Virus record (IMG/VR): IMGVR_UViG_3300045933_000055
Coordinates: 1 to 48,790 of that record
DNA length: 48,790 bases
Source: a virus
Strand: one strand, 5' to 3'
In this document: piece by piece, positions 18,039 to 25,576 of the stretch
How positions within the stretch are numbered: the stretch's first letter is position 1
Layout of the letters: each line of letters opens with the position of its first letter
The notes under the pieces: model-generated
Told to the model about the DNA's origin: nothing
The model's input: only the letters and a program-made list of their open reading frames with translations
Database searches by the model: none
Program-made: the position numbers and the translations under genes

Positions 18039-18841
18039 GACGTCAGAGCGGCCATGAGTCGCTGGAAGGCGGTGGCTGCGTGCAAGGGACACTGCGAATC
18101 CCCGAGACTCTTGAGCCGGTCCACCCGTTCGGGAACCCCATGAGCCACTCGACCCACGTCGGGTTCAGAGCGCCACCAACCGCGTTCGGTAGCTGCTCCC
18201 CCTTCGTCCCACCCCCGCGCTCCGAATAGCTTCTCGCGTTCGGGTGACGGTAGTCCCGCGCCGCAGGCGTCGGCCACATCGCCAGCGCCAACAATGTTGG
18301 TTGCTCGCGGCCTGTCTTTCCGCAGATCGTGTAGAGCTTGTTCCGTGAGTCGTTCGCCGTCGGTGTTGGCAGCAAGAATCCACATTCGCTTTCGCTCGTG
18401 GTTGGCGCCGACCTCTGCCGCGCTGAAAGTCTCCCACACCGCATCGAACCCGTTGACGGCAAGTCCTCGAAGGATGATGCCGAGACCCCGTGTTCGGAGC
18501 ATGGGACTGTTCTCCACGAACACGAAGCGAGGTCGAATCTCGCAGACCACCCTGAGCATTTGGAACCACAACCCCGACCGCGGGCCCTTGAGGCCTTCGC
18601 CTTTGCCGGCGGAGCTGATGTCTTGGCAGGGGAAGCCTCCGGAGACGAGATCGACTCTCCCGGCCCACTTGGTTCCATCGAAGGATCGGATGTCGCCATA
18701 GATCGGTAGCTCCGACCAGTGTCGGCGGAGCAGCTTCTGTCGGAACTCGTCAACTTCAACAGCGCAGACCGGCGTGTGCCCGAGCATCTCTCCCGCGAGG
18801 ATGCCGCCGCCGATTCCAGCGAACAGGTGTAGCTCTCTCAC
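18035..18841 (-). CDS. C5-cytosine DNA methyltransferase
   Basis: The 268-residue enzyme has all key C5-MTase motifs in order: F-A-G-I-G-G-G (motif I, 7-13), G-G-F-P-C-Q-D-I-S (motif IV, catalytic Cys72), V-E-N-S-P (motif VI), E-R-K-R-M-W-I (motif VIII), and an L-G-D-S-Q-C-P-L motif near the end. The segment between motifs VIII and IX, the target-recognition region, is short. It transfers a methyl group from SAM to cytosine C5. No partner restriction enzyme is adjacent, so it is an orphan, probably protecting phage DNA. GTG start overlapping the upstream stop. Confidence 0.9.
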   Translation of the reverse strand: MRELHLFAGIGGGILAGEMLGHTPVCAVEVDEFRQKLLRRHWSELPIYGDIRSFDGTKWAGRVDLVSGGFPCQDISSAGKGEGLKGPRSGLWFQMLRVVCEIRPRFVFVENSPMLRTRGLGIILRGLAVNGFDAVWETFSAAEVGANHERKRMWILAANTDGERLTEQALHDLRKDRPRATNIVGAGDVADACGAGLPSPEREKLFGARGWDEGGAATERGWWRSEPDVGRVAHGVPERVDRLKSLGDSQCPLHAATAFQRLMAALTS

Positions 18842-19077
18842 AGCGCCTTCAGGATCTTCGAGCGGAACGTCGCGAACAGGTTGTCGAGCTCTAGCGTGCC
18901 GATCGGCCTGCGCTTCAACTTCTCGACGAGCACAGCTTCTTCGGCATCGTAGGTCGGCCAGAAGTCAGGCTTCGGGCTCGAGCGCATCTCGTAGACCTTC
19001 TCGAGCTCGGCGAAGAAGACTCGCCACTTCGAGGCGATGCGTCTACTGGTCAAATCGTCGCTGACGGAGCTGGTCAT
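18838..19077 (-). CDS. Hypothetical 79-residue protein
   Basis: The product is charged and helical (V-F-F-A-E-L-E-K-V-Y-E-M, and later L-K-R-R-P-I-G-T-L-E-L-D-N-L-F), without a recognised family. It overlaps the primase C-terminus by 35 bases and ends in a GTGA overlap with the methyltransferase. An internal ATG (residue 31) would give a shorter product without the upstream overlap. Confidence 0.55.
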   Translation of the reverse strand: MTSSVSDDLTSRRIASKWRVFFAELEKVYEMRSSPKPDFWPTYDAEEAVLVEKLKRRPIGTLELDNLFATFRSKILKAL

Positions 19078-22000
19078 TGAGGTGCATCTCGATTGGTGCG
19101 TCGATCGGCAAGAGACCGTCGGGAGCGTCGCGAACCACGCCCGAACCGCCGGTGTTCCACATCTGCAGCTTGCTCAAGCGCAGCGCCCAAATCTCCGGCG
19201 CCTGCTCCGCGATCTTCAGCAGCTGTTGGATCACTTCGATCGCCGCCTTCGTGAAGCGCAGCGCGAGCTGGCTGCCAAAGGCGCTGTTCCCCTTCGGACG
19301 AATCACGTCGAGAGCGCCGACGCGAACGAGGTCGGTCACCCACTTGTCGAACTCGGTGAACTGCATGCCGGTCAGTGCCTGCAGCTCCGCGCGTGACAGC
19401 AGCCCGAACATCCGGCCGATCGTGAACGTCGCGGCCATCGGGTCGGTCAGGCCGAGGCGCACGGTCAGCATCGCTTCGAGGCGCCACATCGTCTTCGGCT
19501 CGAGGGCGACCTTCACGTTGCGCGAGACCTTCTCGTAGTCGAGCAGCTTCCAGGTGTGCTCGAGCCAGCGCGCCGCCCACTGAACGTGCACCAGCTTGAC
19601 GTGACACGTCGCGAGCCCGATCTCGGTGCTCGAAAGCGTCATGTTCGCGATCGCGATCGCGATTCGGAGCACGCTGTAGACCTTCTCTTTCTCGGTGAAC
19701 AACGGCAGCTCTTCCGAGTAGCGGTCCTTCCAGACCTTCGTGCAGAGGTTGCGCGCTTCCTCGAGCGCGTCCTCGTCGAACACGATCTGCGACGGGTCGA
19801 GGTGCCAGGCGCGGATGGCGACCGCGCGCTGCCGCTCCTGTGTCCACACGTTTTCAACATCTTCAGGGCCGAAGCCGGCTTCGATCTCGTCGATCGGCAG
19901 GCCGAAGTCGAGGCGCGCGAGAGACTCCGGCGTGCCGTAGAGCGCGAGCAGGTGCTGCGCCGGCGTCGCGAACGAGTTCTTCGAGCCGTCGAGCCAGTTG
20001 GCGATCGACACGAGGCGCACGGCCGCGGAGAGCATCATCGAGCCGCTGATCTTCGCCGCCTCCACCTTCCCGATGTCGCGCGCGCCCTGCAGCATCGGGA
20101 ACAGACCGCCCTGCGTCGCGTTGTCCTGCACCATCAGGTGCGCTTCGTCGAGGATGACGAGCTTGCCGTGGTTGCGCGGGAAGACGCCCGGCTTCGACTT
20201 GCTCTGCCCGTTGATGCTGATCGTGCCGATGGTCAGGCCTGGTCGGCTGAAGTTGCCCATCGGTGTGAAGTGCTGGCCGAAGAGCGCCTTCACGTAGGCG
20301 CGGCCGGCGGCCGACTTGCCGGTGCGCGTGGCGCCGATCAAGCAGCAGTCGATCCATGCACGGCGCCGCGCGCCGCCGACGTCCATCCAGAGCGCGCTGT
20401 GCATCGTCAGCCCGAGCGCGACGTGCATGTCGCGGCGCCCGTAGACGTGCGTGGTGTGGTTGGCGACGTCGTTCGCCCAGCGATCGAGAAACCGATCAAT
20501 CGCCTCGACGGTCACCTCTCCGGAAGGGACCTCTGCTAGCAGCGCGACGCGGTGTGGCTCGAGGGGCACGACCACCTTGTCGTCGGCTTCCAGGTGATCG
20601 CACATCAGCACCGGCGTCAGACCGTTCGCGCTCATGTAGAGCCAGCCTCGCACGAGCAGCTCGCCTGACAGCGGCGGCGCAACGTCGCTGAGGATCTCCA
20701 CCGTCCTCGCCCCTTCCTTCTCGTCGTCTTCCCTCGCCATCGCTGACCACCGCGCTCCCGGACTGCTTTCGATCGGTTGGATCTGCCATCGCTTGCAGCT
20801 GTTCGGTTTGCCTGCGATGCGTTCCATGATGTGCTTCGGGACGTTCGTGTCGGTCATCGCTGCGGCGAGCTCGGACTGCAGGCCTGCGAAGTCGATGACG
20901 CCGTTCGGTGCGATCTCCGGCAGCTTGCAGTGGTCGCAGAACTTCTGCTGCCCCATCTCGCACTTCACCGCGCACAGCTTCATCTTGATCGCCACGTCCT
21001 CGGCGACGCCGGCGACCTGACAGCGGAACTCGATGTATTCCCCGAGGTGCTCGTGCACCTTGTCGAACTGCACGCGCTTGGCCTGGCGCAGTGATCGCCG
21101 ACACTCGCCGAGCTTGTAGCGCGGCAGCTCGTCGATCGACTGCAGGCCGGCGTTGACCATGTCGCGGAGGTCGCCGCCCCATTGCTCGAGCGGCGGCAGC
21201 GTGATGGCGCGCACGGACACGGCGCAGCGGTTCATCTCGAACGCGGGCCCGATGACGTCGAGCAGGTTCTTCTTCCGCACGCGCAGCTCTGCGAGCTTCT
21301 TCTCGTCGGGCGCGAGGTCGTCGCCGAGCCCCTGGAAGACGTCGTTGTCGTAGAGCAGGTGCACGTTCTTGTTGCGCACCCAGCCCTGCACGGCGTCGGC
21401 TGGAATCGGTGCGCCGCCGCCGCCTGTCCACGTCTGCACGGCCCACTTCCTCGAGCGCAGTTGCAGGATCAGGAGCGCGGCGAGCACGTCCCATTCGCCT
21501 TCGCAGAGCAGGTAGTCGACGTCGACGTCGGTCTTCAGGTAGCTCGGCAGGAACGGCCAGAAGCCCACCGTGCGCCCCGTCTCGCCCTTGACCTTGTTCC
21601 AGCTCCACTTCGGCTGCCCGTTCAGCGGGAACGGGTCGTAGACGCGGCACCGCTTGCGGAGGCGGCCGTCGTCGGTGTGCTGCGCGAAGACGATCTTGCC
21701 GCCCCACGCGCCGATCGGGAGCTCCTCGAGCTGGTCGGGCAACCAGAAGCCGCGCTTGCGTAGAAACTCGCGGGCGATCTCCTGGTCGGGGTCCTCGAAG
21801 AGCCGCTGCTTGAAGTCGGCGAACGTCTCCTCGGTGATCTCCGGAACGTGCTTGTAGAGCTTCTTCTGCAGCGACACGCCCTCGACCTCGATGCCGACGA
21901 GCTTCGCGAGCGCCTGGCACACGAGCCACGGCTGATCGGTGCCGAGCAGCTTGCCGGTCCAGGTGAAGAGGTCGGCCTTGCTGGCGCACTGGTGGCAGCG

Positions 22001-22186
22001 GAGGAAGCCGCTGGCGATGCTGACGCTGGCCGAACCCGACTTGTCGGTGCATAGCGGGCAGGCGATCTGCAGCCAGTCCCCCTTCGGAGTCTGCGCCTTG
22101 ATCTCGACGTTGAGTCGACGCAGCATCTCTGCTACGTTCGCGCAGAACGCTTCGCGGACCTTCGCGAAGTTGTTGCCGACAGCCAT
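19043..22186 (-). CDS. Primase-helicase: zinc ribbon, TOPRIM and MCM-like AAA+ ATPase
   Basis: ATG 22186 follows GGAG by 6 bases, giving 1047 residues. Order of parts: a CxxC...CxxC zinc ribbon (C43, C46, C64, C67); a TOPRIM core with L-L-C-E-G-E-W-D (Glu229/Glu231) and L-L-Y-D-N-D (Asp280/Asp282); a Cys-containing insert near 410; then an ATPase with Walker A G-A-T-R-T-G-K-S (618-625, Lys624), Walker B V-I-L-D-E-A-H (Asp680), a sensor-1-like Asn730, and A-R-L-D-F (757-761). The last corresponds to the SRFD arginine-finger segment of MCM helicases. It would prime and unwind phage DNA. T7-like primases use a RecA-type helicase instead, so this fusion is distinctive. The MCM assignment is by motif order only. 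Confidence 0.75.
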   Translation of the reverse strand: MAVGNNFAKVREAFCANVAEMLRRLNVEIKAQTPKGDWLQIACPLCTDKSGSASVSIASGFLRCHQCASKADLFTWTGKLLGTDQPWLVCQALAKLVGIEVEGVSLQKKLYKHVPEITEETFADFKQRLFEDPDQEIAREFLRKRGFWLPDQLEELPIGAWGGKIVFAQHTDDGRLRKRCRVYDPFPLNGQPKWSWNKVKGETGRTVGFWPFLPSYLKTDVDVDYLLCEGEWDVLAALLILQLRSRKWAVQTWTGGGGAPIPADAVQGWVRNKNVHLLYDNDVFQGLGDDLAPDEKKLAELRVRKKNLLDVIGPAFEMNRCAVSVRAITLPPLEQWGGDLRDMVNAGLQSIDELPRYKLGECRRSLRQAKRVQFDKVHEHLGEYIEFRCQVAGVAEDVAIKMKLCAVKCEMGQQKFCDHCKLPEIAPNGVIDFAGLQSELAAAMTDTNVPKHIMERIAGKPNSCKRWQIQPIESSPGARWSAMAREDDEKEGARTVEILSDVAPPLSGELLVRGWLYMSANGLTPVLMCDHLEADDKVVVPLEPHRVALLAEVPSGEVTVEAIDRFLDRWANDVANHTTHVYGRRDMHVALGLTMHSALWMDVGGARRRAWIDCCLIGATRTGKSAAGRAYVKALFGQHFTPMGNFSRPGLTIGTISINGQSKSKPGVFPRNHGKLVILDEAHLMVQDNATQGGLFPMLQGARDIGKVEAAKISGSMMLSAAVRLVSIANWLDGSKNSFATPAQHLLALYGTPESLARLDFGLPIDEIEAGFGPEDVENVWTQERQRAVAIRAWHLDPSQIVFDEDALEEARNLCTKVWKDRYSEELPLFTEKEKVYSVLRIAIAIANMTLSSTEIGLATCHVKLVHVQWAARWLEHTWKLLDYEKVSRNVKVALEPKTMWRLEAMLTVRLGLTDPMAATFTIGRMFGLLSRAELQALTGMQFTEFDKWVTDLVRVGALDVIRPKGNSAFGSQLALRFTKAAIEVIQQLLKIAEQAPEIWALRLSKLQMWNTGGSGVVRDAPDGLLPIDAPIEMHLNDQLRQRRFDQ

Positions 22187-22210
22187 CGGTTGCTCCGAGA
22201 GAGAACAGTT

Positions 22211-22246
22211 CGGGCCCGGTTGACGCGACCACGTCAGCCGGGCCCG
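22211..22246 (-). promoter_or_regulatory. Long hairpin in the leader of the primase-helicase gene
   Basis: A 15-base arm (22211-22225) faces its complement (22232-22246) across a 6-base loop with one mismatch. The outer nine pairs, CGGGCCCGG/CCGGGCCCG, are perfect. It occupies the only sizeable gap (22187-22280) in this part of the leftward operon, and ends 24 bases before the primase ATG. No U-run follows on the minus strand. Likely roles are an RNA-processing site, attenuator or translational control; a plus-strand terminator is also possible because TTCCTTT follows there. Confidence 0.5.
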
Positions 22247-22280
22247 TTCCTTTACCGCTTCGCTGCTGCAGCTGCCAGCG

Positions 22281-23075
22281 TCAGCGTTGCTCGTCGTGCT
22301 CGGTCTCGCCGGTCGTCTGCATGCGACCCGCCTGGAACGCGGCCTCGGCGACGTCGTGCAGCTTGTGCGCGAGCTCTCGCAGCTGCTTCGGCACCTGTTC
22401 GGCCTGCTGCCAGATCGGCTCCCAGGTGTAGTAAACGCTCTGCTGCCCATTCGGCAGCGTCTGCGTCTCGCTCTTGACGCGAACCACTACAGGATGTGCC
22501 CACAGGTTCTTCGCACCCGTCATCCATGTGGTGATGAACGTGCGCGCGGCTTGGAAGCTGGTGCGCGAGAAGCGCATGATCGCGGGGCCCATCTCCGTCA
22601 TGCAGACGAAGTTGTGAGACTGCGCGCCGAGCGGCTTCGTGCCCTTCGGATTCTGCGGGGTCTTCGGTCCCCACTCGAAGCACTTCTTGCACGTCGCACA
22701 GTCGCCGTAGACGTCGCCGGTGACTGCGTCGCGCGAAAGGCACCGCTCGAGGCCGGCATACTCCGGCTTCGTCGGGTCGGGCGCGAGCAAGTTGCTCTTG
22801 CTGTGATGCACGAACAGCACGCGCAGCGGAGCCTTCAACAGCTGCTGCGTGCCGGTGTGCAGAACGAGGCCGGCGCGCGCGCCTTCGATCTCGTTCTTCA
22901 CGACCTCCGGCGACATGCCCTGCAACAGGCGAATCGACGGCAGCACGAGGTCGGTCTGCGCGACGTTGTCGCGGCCGACGAGAGGTTCCGCCTCCGGATC
23001 GACGGGGCGAAGGACAGGAAGAAGATCGGCCCCGTCGAACTTGCTCGGGGTCCAGATTGCGGGGATCTCACTCAT
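22281..23075 (-). CDS. Conserved-looking phage protein with a cysteine cluster, possible DNA-binding
   Basis: ATG 23075 lies behind GGAGGT; a GTG at 23084 is possible. The 264-residue product contains L-V-L-P-S-I-R-L-L-Q-G-M-S-P-E-V, then L-F-V-H-H-S-K-S-N-L-L, and a cysteine cluster (C-L-S-R-D...G-D-C-A-T-C-K-K-C) consistent with zinc binding, followed by M-R-F-S-R-T-S-F-Q-A-A-R-T-F. I recognise this layout from other phage genomes but cannot name a function. Between primase and SSB-tail genes, a role in single-strand binding or recombination is a reasonable guess only. Confidence 0.6.
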   Translation of the reverse strand: MSEIPAIWTPSKFDGADLLPVLRPVDPEAEPLVGRDNVAQTDLVLPSIRLLQGMSPEVVKNEIEGARAGLVLHTGTQQLLKAPLRVLFVHHSKSNLLAPDPTKPEYAGLERCLSRDAVTGDVYGDCATCKKCFEWGPKTPQNPKGTKPLGAQSHNFVCMTEMGPAIMRFSRTSFQAARTFITTWMTGAKNLWAHPVVVRVKSETQTLPNGQQSVYYTWEPIWQQAEQVPKQLRELAHKLHDVAEAAFQAGRMQTTGETEHDEQR

Positions 23076-23499
23076 CGGAATCACTACCTCCCTGCCAGCC
23101 GCGAACGGTCACGCCTGGCGTGGTCTTCAGGTTGAGGAACTGCGGGACTGCGCTCTCGTCGACCGTGCCGGCTTCGATGCCCTTCTTCAGGTGCTCGACG
23201 ACGGCGGGCTTGTAGAGCACCAGCTTCTGGAACGGGGCGACGTCGCCAACCGTGTCCATCAGCCACTGCTGCACTTGGTCGTTGTTGTCCTTGTTGACCG
23301 AGCAGTCGAACCGCTTGCGCAGGCTGACGGTCATGTTGCCCTCGAGCGCGAAGGACTTCACCTTCGCCTCGAGCATTGCGTCGACGAGCTCTCGCTCGAG
23401 ACGGGATTGTTCCGCTGAGGCATCAGCGGCAGCCCGGCGGGCGACATCTGCCGCGCGTCTGGCTTCGACGTATTCTTGGAACTTCGCGAGGTGCTTCAC
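23068..23499 (-). CDS. Hypothetical replication-module protein
   Basis: The 143-residue product has an N-terminal Ala/Arg-rich helix (to ~40), a middle beta-like part (V-K-S-F-A-L-E-G-N-M-T-V-S-L-R-K), and ends L-N-L-K-T-T-P-G-V-T-V-R-G-W plus an acidic tail. Similar layouts (helix, strand pair, helix, terminal VR-G-W) occur in uncharacterised phage proteins next to recombination genes. It overlaps the downstream gene by 8 bases. Confidence 0.6.
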   Translation of the reverse strand: MKHLAKFQEYVEARRAADVARRAAADASAEQSRLERELVDAMLEAKVKSFALEGNMTVSLRKRFDCSVNKDNNDQVQQWLMDTVGDVAPFQKLVLYKPAVVEHLKKGIEAGTVDESAVPQFLNLKTTPGVTVRGWQGGSDSDE

Positions 23500-23502
23500 T
23501 GG

Positions 23503-23826
23503 TTAGAACGGGATGTCCCCGTCTCCCTTCTTCTGTTCGGTGGGTGCAGGCTCTGGTGTTGCTTGTGGAGCCGGAGCATCCGCGAGCATGCGGTTGCGGT
23601 GTTCCAGCTCTTTGATGCGCTTGGTGTTGTTCAGCTGCACCTGCACGCGACCTTCAGCGTCGTTGACCACCTGACTGATCTTGCCGCTGATCTCGTCGAG
23701 CGCCATGCTCGAGACGTCTTCGATCACGCTCTTTGCGAGCGTGTCGGCGTCGTTCCAGCTGTGAGGGTTCTTCTTCAGGACTTCGATCGTCACCCGAACC
23801 GTCACGTTGTCGAGGTTGCGTTCCAT
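23503..23826 (-). CDS. Small protein with SSB-type C-terminal tip
   Basis: ATG 23826 overlaps the preceding stop (TGATG); the product has 107 residues. The body is a predicted mixed fold with V-T-V-R-V-T-I-E-V-L strands and helices, followed by a Pro/Ala/Gln-rich linker and the terminus K-K-G-D-G-D-I-P-F. An acidic D-x-D-I-P-F tip is the hallmark with which bacterial SSB recruits replication and repair enzymes. The body is shorter than a standard OB-fold SSB and lacks its recognisable pattern, so it may be a divergent SSB or a mimic that recruits host SSB partners. Confidence 0.55.
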   Translation of the reverse strand: MERNLDNVTVRVTIEVLKKNPHSWNDADTLAKSVIEDVSSMALDEISGKISQVVNDAEGRVQVQLNNTKRIKELEHRNRMLADAPAPQATPEPAPTEQKKGDGDIPF

Positions 23827-24167
23827 CAGCGTCGAGCCCTCTTCGGCTTCTTCGCGCCGTGGTGCTCGTCGAGGAGGTTGATCGCGCGCTGCAGCACGGC
23901 GCGCAGATCCTTCTTCCCCCAAAACGTCACGGCCGCGCTGTCGTCGTCGTCGGGGCCGTGCTGGAACTTGCCGCGCAGCTGCGCGCCCTTGCCGAAGATG
24001 CGCTCCTGCACGTCGTGACTGACGGGCTTGCCGTTGACCACCTGCACCGGCACTGTCGCCGGCAGCTCGAGGTGGAATCGAACGCCGGTGAAGCTGCCGT
24101 CGGCAGTCTTCTTCTCGACGATCTCGACCAGATCGGTCATCTCTTCCGCGTAGACGTTCACTCTCAT
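23826..24167 (-). CDS. Hypothetical protein (113 aa)
   Basis: It begins M-R-V-N-V-Y-A-E-E-M-T and continues with a beta-rich core, an acidic D-D-D-D-S-A-A-V-T-F-W-G-K-K motif, and a C-terminal helix ending in a basic tail. The start plus the D-S-A-V-T-F-W-G-K-K motif recurs in many phage genomes as a protein of unknown function. It is coupled at both ends (ATGA and TGATG). Confidence 0.6.
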   Translation of the reverse strand: MRVNVYAEEMTDLVEIVEKKTADGSFTGVRFHLELPATVPVQVVNGKPVSHDVQERIFGKGAQLRGKFQHGPDDDDSAAVTFWGKKDLRAVLQRAINLLDEHHGAKKPKRARR

Positions 24168-24328
24168 CGTTGTTGCTCCAACAGTGCGAGGATCACGAGG
24201 TGTAGGCGTGCCGGGAACTCTCGCACGTAGTTCAGGGCAGCGCCTTCGATCGTGGCTCCACGATCCGTGTAGCTCTTGAGGTAGTCGCGCAGGTGTTGCA
24301 GCAGCGCGTCCTTCATCGGTTGTTCCAT
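24164..24328 (-). CDS. Hypothetical 54-residue protein
   Basis: ATG 24328 is preceded by GGAGGAAG and shares its A with the upstream stop. The product is helical (L-L-Q-H-L-R-D-Y-L-K-S-Y and L-H-L-V-I-L-A-L-L-E-Q-Q-R). No family recognised. The strong ribosome-binding site and tight coupling support it being real. Confidence 0.55.
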   Translation of the reverse strand: MEQPMKDALLQHLRDYLKSYTDRGATIEGAALNYVREFPARLHLVILALLEQQR

Positions 24329-24720
24329 CAGTCTTCCTCCGGATGCTCTTCGCACCACTCGTAGACTGAAGCGACGGCCTTGCGCAGGTGACCGTTGCGC
24401 AGCTCCTGGCCGTGCAGCCACTCGATGTAGTTGCGATCGGTGCGCGCGATCACGCCGAGCGTGTCGCCTTGGTGCTTGCCGAACGGCATGACGAACTCCC
24501 AGCCGTAGGGCACGTCGTCGCTCTTCTTCGATGCGAAGAAGCTACGCTCCGGTTGCACTGGCAGGCCGATCGCTCCGAGCACTTCGTCGAGTGTCTTCCA
24601 GCCTTGCCCGCGGCAGATGCGAAGCGCGCCGAGCCACGCCGCCTGTTGCTCCGCAGGGGTCGTCGCCGGCGCGAGCGCGAGCGCGAAGGCCTTCTTCAGC
24701 GTGTCGACGACGGCGCTCAC
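24328..24720 (-). CDS. ExoX C-terminal-like / DUF3820-type protein A
   Basis: GTG 24720 overlaps the upstream stop, giving 130 residues. The C-terminal half has V-M-P-F-G-K-H-Q-G-D-T-L-G-V-I followed by N-Y-I-E-W-L, the P-F-G-K-x-x-G-x-x-L...Y-x-x-W-L pattern shared by the C-terminal domain of exonuclease X and DUF3820 proteins. No nuclease active site accompanies it, so it may be a substrate- or protein-binding module. The next gene upstream carries the same pattern, suggesting duplication. Confidence 0.6.
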   Translation of the reverse strand: MSAVVDTLKKAFALALAPATTPAEQQAAWLGALRICRGQGWKTLDEVLGAIGLPVQPERSFFASKKSDDVPYGWEFVMPFGKHQGDTLGVIARTDRNYIEWLHGQELRNGHLRKAVASVYEWCEEHPEED

Positions 24721-24971
24721 GAGCGACCCCAACGGAGGTAGTCTTCGTAGGTGCGCAGCGTCTTCGGCGTCTCGAGCTTCGGCCTCGCTGCAATGATCTC
24801 CTGCTCGCGCGAAACGACGTAGCTCCACACGCCACGCCAGTCGCGCAACCACGGCTGCCGGATCAGGAAGTCGAGGTAGTCCATCGGCAGCTCACGCATG
24901 AGCTTGCCCTTGAACTGGCCGAACGGCATCGGATCGTCGCCGGTCAGCGGTGTGCGGTTACTCTTCGCCAC
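24717..24971 (-). CDS. ExoX C-terminal-like / DUF3820-type protein B
   Basis: GTG 24971, five bases after AGGGGG, is chosen over an ATG at 25007 that would overlap the previous gene by 50 bases. The 84-residue product contains M-P-F-G-Q-F-K-G-K-L-M-R-E-L-P-M-D-Y-L-D-F-L, matching the same P-F-G-x-x-x-G module as the downstream neighbour. Here it is near the N-terminus and followed by a basic helical tail. Confidence 0.6.
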   Translation of the reverse strand: MAKSNRTPLTGDDPMPFGQFKGKLMRELPMDYLDFLIRQPWLRDWRGVWSYVVSREQEIIAARPKLETPKTLRTYEDYLRWGRS

Positions 24972-25173
24972 GACGCCCCCTGCTCTCTTGGCACTTGCGG
25001 CACTCATGCGTTCGGTGCCACGACACGTTGGTTGGCTGAACTTCCTCGCATCGGATGCAGCGGTGCGCCTTTGGCTGTTCACGCATCACGATCGAGAGGT
25101 GGATGCCGCAATAGGCGAGCGTCCCCCAATAGGAGCTGGCTGGCTTGTCGCAGTCGACGCACTCGGATTGCAT
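24958..25173 (-). CDS. Double zinc-ribbon protein (71 aa)
   Basis: ATG 25173 follows AAGGG by 6 bases. Two metal sites are visible: C-V-D-C...Y-C-G-I-H in the first half and C-I-R-C...E-C-R-K-C in the second. Likely a nucleic-acid- or protein-binding ribbon. One of several zinc-knuckle genes in this operon. Confidence 0.6.
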   Translation of the reverse strand: MQSECVDCDKPASSYWGTLAYCGIHLSIVMREQPKAHRCIRCEEVQPTNVSWHRTHECRKCQESRGRRGEE

Positions 25174-25175
25174 GG

Positions 25176-25397
25176 TCAGCCCTTGTGGTAGCCGTAGGGG
25201 TCGGTGCCGGAGAGCGCCCAGCCAGGCGGCAGCTTCAGCGGCGAGCCGCAGAGCCTGCAGTGCGACAGCTTCTTCGTGTCGTAGCTGTTGCCTTGGCACA
25301 CGAGGCAGAGGTTCGGGTGCAGGTGCACGTCAGCGCGACGCTTCAGTGGCTCGGCTTCGATCTCGCGATCGACTCGTTGGTGGCGACCTTCTCTCAT
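25176..25397 (-). CDS. Zinc-ribbon protein (73 aa)
   Basis: A basic N-terminus (M-R-E-G-R-H-Q-R-V-D-R) precedes a C-L-V-C...H-C-R-L-C-G ribbon and a C-terminal G-W-A-L-S-G-T-D-P-Y-G-Y. The start overlaps the upstream stop (ATGA). Function unknown. Confidence 0.55.
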   Translation of the reverse strand: MREGRHQRVDREIEAEPLKRRADVHLHPNLCLVCQGNSYDTKKLSHCRLCGSPLKLPPGWALSGTDPYGYHKG

Positions 25398-25576
25398 GGC
25401 GTCGGCTTTCTCACGACCTCGAGCACCACGAAGCCGCCGGCCTCGTCGCGCGTGATCTTCAGCACAACGTGCAGATCCTGGCCGATGCAGAAGTCGGCGC
25501 CGATCAGCACCTGCTTCATCTCGTAGTCGTAGACGCGGAGCACGTTCCCGGCCTTGTCGACGCACTTGGTCTTCAC
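25394..25576 (-). CDS. Hypothetical 60-residue beta-rich protein
   Basis: GTG 25576 overlaps the upstream stop (GTGA). The sequence alternates strands (V-L-R-V-Y-D-Y, H-V-V-L-K-I, F-V-V-L-E-V-V) and has two cysteines; it could be a small beta barrel. No family recognised. Confidence 0.5.
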   Translation of the reverse strand: MKTKCVDKAGNVLRVYDYEMKQVLIGADFCIGQDLHVVLKITRDEAGGFVVLEVVRKPTP

